Part shown: positions 56,492-64,000 of the stretch, piece after piece
How positions within the stretch are numbered: the first letter of the stretch is position 1
Layout of the letters: each line of letters starts with the position of its first letter
Assembly (NCBI GenBank): GCA_020740775.1
Contig: JAHEWK010000014.1
Span: 2,294,001-2,358,000, forward strand
Reading direction: 5' to 3'
DNA: 64,000 nt
DNA from: Ilyonectria destructans
Lineage: Eukaryota > Ascomycota > Sordariomycetes > Hypocreales > Nectriaceae
Notes under the pieces: model-generated
Database searches by the model: none
Seen by the model: only the letters and a program-made list of their open reading frames with translations
Told to the model about the DNA's origin: nothing
Made by a program: the position numbers and the translations under genes

Positions 56492-58106
56492 ATGTATGAG
56501 CGACGGGCGACCAAGAACAACGACATCGTCTTTGACGAAGTCACAAGCTTCGTCTTGATCACTACCAGCCCACTGTTTCTTCTTTTTTACTGGATTACTT
56601 ATCACTACTTTGATGCATCAATCACCTCTGCAGCTTTCGAATTGCTTTCGAACAATCCATTCGACTTCTTCTCCTCCCGTATCCCGCAATTAACAAGGGC
56701 TTCGGTCCTAGCTTACTCGCTTTGGGTCGTCGTCCAAGCTTTGCTCTATGTGTATGTGCCGGGGCAACTGCACGTTGCTCCACGGACCCCGGGCGGAAGA
56801 CAGCTCAGGTACAAGTTAAATGGGCTGTGGTCTTGGATACTTTCAGTTGGAGGTGCCGCAATGCTATGCTACAATGGCATCCTTGACCCTGCATTTATTG
56901 CTATTCATTGGGGTGATTTGCTCATGACGGCCAACGCATATGTTCTTATTCTGGTCCTCACTTTCTGGATCAAAGCTCGGATTAGGCCTGACCACCAAGG
57001 TGATACCCTGATTACAGGTGAGTACCTCATACGCTCTCGCACTGCTTCGGTACTACGAGGCTGCGACTTATTCACGTCTGCTTTTAGGCAACTTCTTCTA
57101 CGATCTTTTTAATGGCGGAGAGCTTCACCCGCGCATCGGGGAACTATTCGATTGGAAGCATTTCAACGCAAGTCGTACAGGAGGTATAATTGCATGGACA
57201 TTAATGTTTGTTTCTCGTTCCTTAGCAACATGACGGGGTGAAGACGCTGACCAATGGCACGCAGAGACTTGTCATTCGCGACTTTGCAGTATCGGATTCA
57301 CGGCTTGGTCACAAATTCCATGATCCTCGCTGTGACTTTCCGCATGGTAATTGTTGTAGAGTACTTCTACTTCGAGAATTGGTAATGACGCTAGCTACTC
57401 GGTCATTGTCTTCCTGCCCTAGATTGCTAACCGCTCCAACAGGTTCTTCGAGACACTTGACGGCGCGCATGAGCGATTTAGCTTTTATAACATTTACGGA
57501 TTCGCCGCCATGATGCCACAGCTCTGGACCCTGCAGACGCAGTACTTGGCACATCATCCCATCACGCTCTCTTGGCCCGCTGCCATCGCTGCCGTTGTTC
57601 TGTTTTCTACAGGTTGGGCTTTGAATCACACTGCGAATCATCAGAAGAATCTTGTTCGGGCAACTAGAGGCGATTGCACTATCTGGGGCCAGAAACCCCG
57701 CTGCATCAAGGCCAAATATGAGACCGCCGACGGCAAGACGCACCAGACGCAGCTTTTGTGCTCAGGTACGTGGAGATGGAGTCTATCTTTTCCCTGTCTT
57801 ACGGATTCTACATCTGCTTTCTTCCCAGGTTTGTGTTTGTACTTGCCTTGATTAACCAACATTCGTACAGGTTGGTGGGGTCAAGTTAGACATGCTAACT
57901 ACGTCGGGTCTGCTTTGTATACATGGGCATCGTGTGCCATCTGTGGGACTGACAGCCTATTTTCGTATGCGGAAGCCATACTTGTAACTGGCACTGTGAT
58001 TCACCGTTGCTTCAGGGACGAGGATAGATGCAAGACAAAATATGGCAAGGCATGGGACGAGTATTGCGACTTGGTTCGATGGAGGTTGATCCCCGGGGTA
58101 TTCTAG
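56492..58106 (+). CDS. Delta7-sterol reductase-like protein (DHCR7/DWF5 type, ERG4/ERG24 family), 5 exons
   Basis: Exons 56492-57017, 57088-57205, 57265-57381, 57443-57765 and 57871-58106 join with matching phases to give 439 residues, the usual family length. Many membrane segments place it in the ER. Family signatures include YVPGQLHVAPRTPGGRQLRY, NGLWSWIL, FFYDLFNGGELHPRIGELFD, QYRIHGLVTNSMIL, NHTANHQKNLVR and the C-terminal HRCFRDEDRCKTKYGKAWDE. Details such as ANHQK, IWGQKP and CSGWWGQVRHANYVG, with the ending WRLIPGVF, look closer to DHCR7 (C7 reductase) than to fungal ERG4 (C24(28)) or ERG24 (C14). Standard ergosterol synthesis keeps the C7 double bond, so a C7 reductase would be unusual. 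It shares a divergent promoter with the desaturase gene. C14 reductase activity (ERG24) remains the main alternative. Confidence 0.87.
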
Positions 58107-58709
58107 CCCCGCGACCGATGTGTAAATAAGATTTGTACCATATTTTTCATGGAAAATGTTGTTCAAAGCATAAAAGAATACGTGGAGCAATCACGAACAA
58201 AGCAAGGAAACATCCGAAACCACGGTGTGTAGCAAGTTCTAGTCGGAGGCTTAAGTGTACGAATTGATACAAGAAATGGCAGTGTATGAGCACCTGGATT
58301 AAGTGTATTTGCCCGACGAGAAAACGGGATGGTAATTACGGGTTGAAAATGACAATTATTGGGCATCGCTTCCTGGTGCGTTTTACCGGGCTCCGCTACT
58401 TGCACCGGGTTGTCGGAATGGATGGTATTAAACAGAGGCTGATGGGAGTCCTAAATAGCTTACCTGTGATAACCAAGCCCAGAGACTATACAAAAACCCA
58501 GGCTTGCATAGGCGTGACCAAGTTGAGCTGACGGTTGAGTAAATCAATCCTCCAGAATATTTGCCCTTGGTTCTTATTGGTAGTTACATCAATGACTTCA
58601 ACACATATTAGGCACTCGAAATACTGGAAAACCTATAGTTTACTCTAGGAGAGTGATATAATTTAGTCGCTAACTAATGGAATGGATGAAAATAGTTTCA
58701 CATCCTATG
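58107..58709. other. Gap between convergent sterol reductase and ABC transporter genes
   Basis: 3' regions of both genes, which converge here; no other gene recognised. Confidence 0.55.
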
Positions 58710-61700
58710 TCATCTCTCCTTCCATCTAATTCTCATCATCGTCAGCGATATCCAGGACAAGATTCGATATCCCAAAACACATCCTGCTAAAGCAGCCAGA
58801 TTCATCGTCGCACTCTCGTCAAACTTATAGAGCTCCAACACCTGTTCACCTGTTTCAATTGGACAGTCCCCACTAGCAAGCCTTTGATCCTCAGTGCATG
58901 TAAACTTAATTCCACGCAGCGAGAATAGGCCGAGAGCACGGGTGGCGTATCGAATAGGCGACAGGTAGTTTAGGGCCTGAAGAAGGCTAGGCATATCAAT
59001 GGATAAAATCCCAGCCATACCATTTGCCACGGCTAGAAAAATACCCATGATATTGACTGCAAAGCCAGTATGGTCGAAAAGAGTGTTGAAAATGATCCCC
59101 AAACTCTCACCGCAAGAAACCAGTCCAAAGCAAGAAAAGGTAGCGACAAAGAACATTGTAGCTGTCTGCGGCAGGCCGACTGCTGTTACTGATAACATGC
59201 CGAATATCAGAGAGCTGAAAATCTCAAAGGGGAGCTCAAGGATCGTATATACGGCAAGAAAGGTATCTACGCCGTATATGCCGTCGTCATCATCTCTGTA
59301 AAACACATCGCGCTCATTTGGATACACTGCAACATTCTGAAGCATACCAACAAAGTACAATGCTCCAATCTCCTGCAGGAAGCCCATACGGTTCTGGACA
59401 GAAAAGTAGTCTTGGCGCAGTGCAAAAAATAGTGAAAAGATGATGGAAACACCAATCACCTGCATTGTTCGTGCCAGAACTAGTTGAGGCTGTCGACGGG
59501 TATTGATAATAGCTCGGTGAAGCAGTAGTGGGAACGTGGTGTGCAGAATTCCTCGTTCGCGAACAAGGGCACCCAGTTCAGCCGGCGAAGAGATATTTAT
59601 CTTGCTGATTGCCGTTTTTGGTCGCAATGGTAGGCTGTTGATGCTTTCGGGATTTGGCTGGCTCGAATGTGCAGCGATGCTTTCAACATCTGTAGTCTTC
59701 TTACCACCTCTATCGTATTCGTGTGTGCTTGAAAATCTTCTTGTCGATTCTGTCCTTCCCTGGGGTTCAGAAAAGTGTTTATAAGAGGTTTCGGGTATTT
59801 CCTCGTCATGGCCACCCCAGCTCTTTATCAGTTGTTGTACTCGCCGACGACTTGCAGCTCCTCCATCCGCCTGCTGCGGGTCAATCGTGATCATGTCTAG
59901 TACAAAGTCGGCTGGATTTGTATGCTGTGGGCAATGGTAGCCATGCTTACCAAAGTACCCCAGCATCTCCTTTGTCGAGCCAGCATATACCGGAAATCCT
60001 CCTTTTGCAAGCAGAAGAACATTGCCGAAGCGATTGAACAAATCCGAGCGCGCTTGGTGAATGGTCAAAATAATTGTGCGACCTTCATTTGCCAATCCTT
60101 GAAGTATTTCTACAATAGAACTGGCCGTGAACACATCAAGCCCAGATGTTGGTTCGTCGAGCAGCAGAATTTGAGGATTTGTCAGGATTTGAATCGCAAT
60201 AGAAACGCGCCTTTTCTCCCCGCCTGAGATTCCCTTAATCATATCGTTGCCAATGAGATTATTAGCACAATCTTTCAGACCCATTTTCAAGAGGATTTCC
60301 TCAGAACGGCGGTACTTGTCCTCTTTGCTCATATATGATGGCAATCGCAGGCCCGCAGCAAACCGAAGGGTCTCTCGGACAGTTAAGAATGGCAGAAGAT
60401 CATCCTCCTGGCAAACATAAGAGCAAACTGACCGGATCACCGATCCAGAGGGGACAGCGCCATTAAATGTAAGCGCGCCAGCAGGATGATACCTAGTGCC
60501 GATAGAGTTGCGTAAACGCAGCGCCATCGCATTGAGAAGTGATGTCTTGCCACTCCCTGAAGGCCCTATGATGACATTCAATACTCCTGCTGGGAATTTC
60601 ATGTCAATAGGCTGCAGAATTGTCGTATTTGAACGCCTCTTCCAGGAGATTGTTCGTTTCTCCAAGCTCAGTGCGAACTTTTCAAGTTGAAGATCAATTG
60701 CACGTGCTTGACCAATAGATTGCAATATCATATCACGATTCTCCACCAAGAAACTGCTATCAAGGATCCTCGAGCGAGCAATCCTCATCTTGGCTTTAAC
60801 GAAATGCAGGCCGACAACGGATAATGCGAAGAAGAAGATAACAAAGCAGCCAAGGATGATGATAGGGCGAGCGATCCAATTCTTTGGTAGGCCAAGAGAT
60901 TCAATGACAAAGTCGCCATCGTATTCCAGGCAGGCAGGATTGGACGAGCCACCGGGAGCTGGGCAGTCGTAGAAACTCGACTGAAATTCATTTCCAACAT
61001 ATGCGCCAAAAGAGTAAAACTATTCGAGGTTAGGAGCCTGAAGAGATGACAAGGTAATATTGACAACTTACGCTGTAAGTAATCCACTTCACCCACCGGA
61101 CGTAAATTGGTATTGTATTTACTTGGATAAACATGCCGCAGGCAAGGGTTTGCAAGGTGAATACCAGATTTGCTATTAGACTCGCAGTTGCGAAGTGTCG
61201 TACCGCGACGACACATGTCGTAGCGCACATTATTGTTACATAATGGTTAACCAGAGTTATGGCAAAGAAAATCAGAAACTTGTTAACCTCGCGGTCAAAA
61301 CCGGCCATAAAATAGACCAAAGCCGAGAAGATCAAGGGAGCAGAAATATCCTCAGTGAGCATCCGTGCCAGTCGGCGGGAAAGGATAAACGGGACAGGGT
61401 CGACACAGTTCTCTGCAAACTCACGATCAAACGTAGAGATGTCGATAGTCATGCGGTAGACTTCGAAAATGAGGATTAAGTATCCTTGCAAGGCAGTTGC
61501 CATATAGAGGCACCCTTCCCTGGACCTAATACCAGCGAGGTCATGGCCGACGTTGAAAAAGAGATAGCCCGTGGTAATGCCCATTAGAATTGCCTCCATA
61601 ATCAACGCAGCCATGCCCATTGGGTCACGGTAGGTAATCTTCAGTGTTCGGCTAGTCAAGACGCGCATTTGACGCAAGAAGCCTGCACGTGTCTTTAGAT

Positions 61701-62778
61701 TAGATCTTCGCTTCCGGTGCTGTGGATTGACAGCGCGTGGTAATGGAGGGAATAGAGTTGCGCTTTCTGTTCGCCATGCATTCTTCAACATGTCTACACG
61801 AGCGCCACTCTCTCGCTCTGCCGTCGGTGTACGATTGTCCACTATAGTGACCGCGATGAGGTGCTCGGCTGGGTTGACGAAAGAGGGCAACTGAAACCCT
61901 TGACTCTCGAACCAGGAGAGGCAGTTCAGAGTAGAGCCGGAGTAAACCAAGCTACCCCTAGAGAGGATAATGAGGTCATCGAGTAAGTCCCATATCTCTG
62001 ATCGAGGTTGATGTATAGTCATGATAATGGTACGTCCTTTTTGAGCCAAGGCTCTAATGGTACGCACCAATTGGAACGCGCATGTTGCATCCAGCCCCGT
62101 TGTAGGTTCGTCGAGGAACAGAACAGAAGGATTCGCCAAGAGCTGAACTCCGAGGCTTACACGTCTCTTTTCGCCTCCGGAGCATCCTCCATGTCGACTA
62201 TTTCCAATTCGGGTATTGGAACAGTCCTTCAAACCAAGTTCGCGAATGATTTCTTCTACTACCCTGTGCCGGTCGTGAGATGATGTGGATGCTGGGAGTC
62301 GCAAGTCAGCGGCGTATTGAAGGGTCTCTCGAACTGTGAGGGTTGGTAACAGAATGTCTTGTTGCATGACGTAGGCGTGTTTGATGTTCAGAACCCCCTC
62401 CGCTCCGTTAAATAATATCCGTCCCTCTTGGCTTAATCTTGAGCTTCTCACTCTCTCCGCCATGGTGTTTAGAAGTGTAGTTTTCCCAGAGTTACTTCCT
62501 CCCATAATGGCCGTGAGCTTTCCTGGCTGGAGGTCTGTCGTAATTGACTGCAAAAGTTGTTTGGTGCATGGTGTCGTCTTGAATTTGGCGGATAGAAGGT
62601 CTTGGTACGTCCCAGGTTTGAGCCACGATGGAGCCGTGTTGACAGAGACCGAGAGGTCTCGGATGTTGATCTCAACGCGTTCGACATTGTCAAGCGAGAT
62701 GTTTTGGGCATGGGGCGCAATGCGTCCGTTTTCTTCTGGCTCTTCCGTTAAGATGAATAGCTCGACAGATGAATCCAT
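58710..62778 (-). CDS. Full-size ABCG transporter, (NBD-TMD)2, 2 exons
   Basis: Exons 62778-61072 and 61019-58710 join in phase 0 over a 52-bp intron (GTAAGT...TAG) to give 1338 residues. The order is NBD1-TMD1-NBD2-TMD2, as in ABCG (white/PDR) proteins. NBD1 has Walker A GGSNSGKTT (about 93), signature CSGGEKRRVS and Walker B LFLDEPTTGLD with the switch TIHQPRSEI. NBD2 has GPSGSGKTS (about 721), ISGGEKRRVS, LLLDEPTSGLD and TIHQARSDL. Both ATP sites look complete, unlike many fungal PDR pumps whose first site is degenerate. Each half resembles a short ABCG half-transporter, and a linker of about 100 polar residues follows NBD2. ABCG members carry lipids, sterols and drugs across the plasma membrane. 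Its place next to three sterol enzymes suggests a sterol substrate. The frame runs 36 bp further upstream from a TTG; the ATG at 62778 is used. Confidence 0.92.
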
Positions 62779-64000
62779 CGCGACCACCTGATATAGCTTG
62801 TCGTTGTTGACCAACTAAGCGAAGTTCTCGAAGTCAAGCGATTATCAACTGGAGTGAAAATGTTGTCCCAGCTTCTTTTTTCGGTATGCGGACTGGTTTT
62901 TGCAATCAAGGGCGAATCCTCCTGACTGAGAACATGGGTATTACTGGGACTGGTAAGTGGATAAGAAGCTGCTAAGTCCAGATCGTGAAAAAAGGAAGGA
63001 GTTAACGTGGACTTCACATTTACCGCCGCGACAGCGTTGCCTCCTGTTTTAATGGCGCCTTCAGATTGAAGACAGGTCAGACAGAGCAAATTATCAGTCA
63101 CTGATTTGCTGCTACATAAATGTCGACAAGGACTCGACTCCTTGTGGCGTTCAGTCAGCTAGAACTAAAACAGCATTCTCTAATGTGGGAAATACGGGGT
63201 GGAGCAGAACAGAAGGGGCTGTAACATGATGGAATGGTGTGGCTGCCGAATGCAATCTAGCCAGATGCCCTCAAATTATTAAACTCCCTTTTTTACCCTT
63301 TGTTAATCACCGAGATAAGGCGAAGTGACGCGCATTCATCAAACATCCCAAAACCTGTGTTGACTAGTTCAGCTTTGCGTTAGACCCAGGGTGTTTTGCC
63401 GAGACTTCTTTCTCAATTATCTCGCTTATGTTTGAGACACGAGCTCAAAGTCATGAATAATCTTTGCGGCCCGCTGTACATGTAGTAGAAGCAAGGGGAG
63501 TACGTCAGTTTCCACATTTATCCCTTTTGGCTAATCTGTAGTGTCGGAAATGGCGTGTCTTACACTGGCAAGGGAAGGTATGCATGGTTGTTTACCGGGT
63601 TTTTCTCCCCAAACACCTCGCCTTATCTTCACTACAAGCTAATGCTAATATGCAATTGTAAGATCTGTAATAAACCCGTTTGAAACAAGGTGACGGAATG
63701 ACACGATGTTCATAATTGCGACTCATATATGTGTATTGACATCGCCACTCCAGTTGGTACGCGTGGTCAACAGTGCCAGAAAGCAACTGTTTCTACACCT
63801 CAAACTATGAAATTGAAGAGCTCATCGCAAAGGGACACGAGACAAAGTCCGTCCAGCATCTATTGTTAGTCAAGGTGCTTTGAACAGAGTTTGAGTGAAT
63901 CATTGACCTTCTATAGCATATTCCCAGAGCGCGCTCCGGGTTTATGGGATCGGCCGAGTCGGATTGGCTGGCCCAACTTGCCGAAGTTTTCAAACATGTT
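62779..64000. other. Right-end intergenic stretch, 1.2 kb
   Basis: Promoter region of the ABCG gene. Near the edge, 63800-64000 (+) shows protein-like phrases (ELIAKGHETKSVQHLL, then after a possible intron FMGSAESDWLAQLAEVFKHV); a gene may start here and run out of the window, but I cannot fix a start or a family. Confidence 0.35.

Noticed and set aside
51143..58106. Duplicate of the core ergosterol pathway
   Set aside because: Two of the three enzymes (DHCR24-like and DHCR7-like) are not steps of ergosterol synthesis, so a simple duplication does not explain the set; ERG24 identity of the gene at 56492 is kept as an alternative.
58710..62778. Two separate ABCG half-transporter genes
   Set aside because: A clean in-phase 52-bp intron (61020-61071) joins them, the end of TMD1 runs straight into the second NBD, and there is no stop or promoter between.
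63800..64000. Start of a further gene at the right edge
   Set aside because: Protein-like phrases exist in two competing frames; too little sequence to decide.

Overview
The window is from a filamentous ascomycete (Pezizomycotina). The evidence is short introns of about 50-80 bp with GT/AG borders, long intergenic gaps, secreted plant-polymer hydrolases, a PTH11-type receptor, an OPT peptide transporter and a PNP-NACHT-ankyrin NLR. The gene content would suit a plant-associated or saprotrophic Sordariomycete-like fungus, but the species cannot be told from the sequence. I rebuilt split genes by joining exons at GT/AG borders where the reading frame stayed open and the protein family stayed recognisable.

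Layout. 1-7.4 kb: the 3' part of an ankyrin-repeat gene cut by the window edge, a conserved fungal two-exon gene of unknown function, and a broken DUF3445 fragment. 7.9-19.3 kb: a secreted pepsin-like protease, a seven-exon OPT transporter, a DJ-1/PfpI-like protein and a small DUF7053-like protein. 19.3-28 kb: a gene-poor stretch with a DUF3435-like recombinase relic, a secreted beta-helix protein and a kinase pseudogene. 28.1-43.9 kb: an endopolygalacturonase, a miniature LTR element (TRIM) directly upstream of a PTH11-like receptor gene, a GH16 glucanase, a GPI-anchored protein, a C2H2 transcription factor, a decayed sugar-alcohol dehydrogenase and an intact Gfo/Idh/MocA dehydrogenase. 44.2-49.7 kb: one large NLR gene (PNP, NACHT, ankyrin; 1738 aa) with near-identical 99-bp repeats.

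51.1-62.8 kb holds the most interesting group: a DHCR24/DWF1-like sterol side-chain reductase, an ERG3/DWF7-like C5 desaturase, a DHCR7/DWF5-like delta7 reductase that diverges from the desaturase across a shared 1.5-kb promoter, and a full-size ABCG transporter. In plants these three enzyme types act in consecutive steps from episterol, also an ergosterol intermediate, to campesterol. The group could let the fungus divert ergosterol intermediates to delta5, plant-type sterols, or process imported sterols, with the ABCG protein moving the product. That is inference from family membership and adjacency.

Several broken genes (kinase, alcohol dehydrogenase) carry in-frame stops of the kind made by C-to-T change, as expected from repeat-induced point mutation, although this cannot be proved from one copy.
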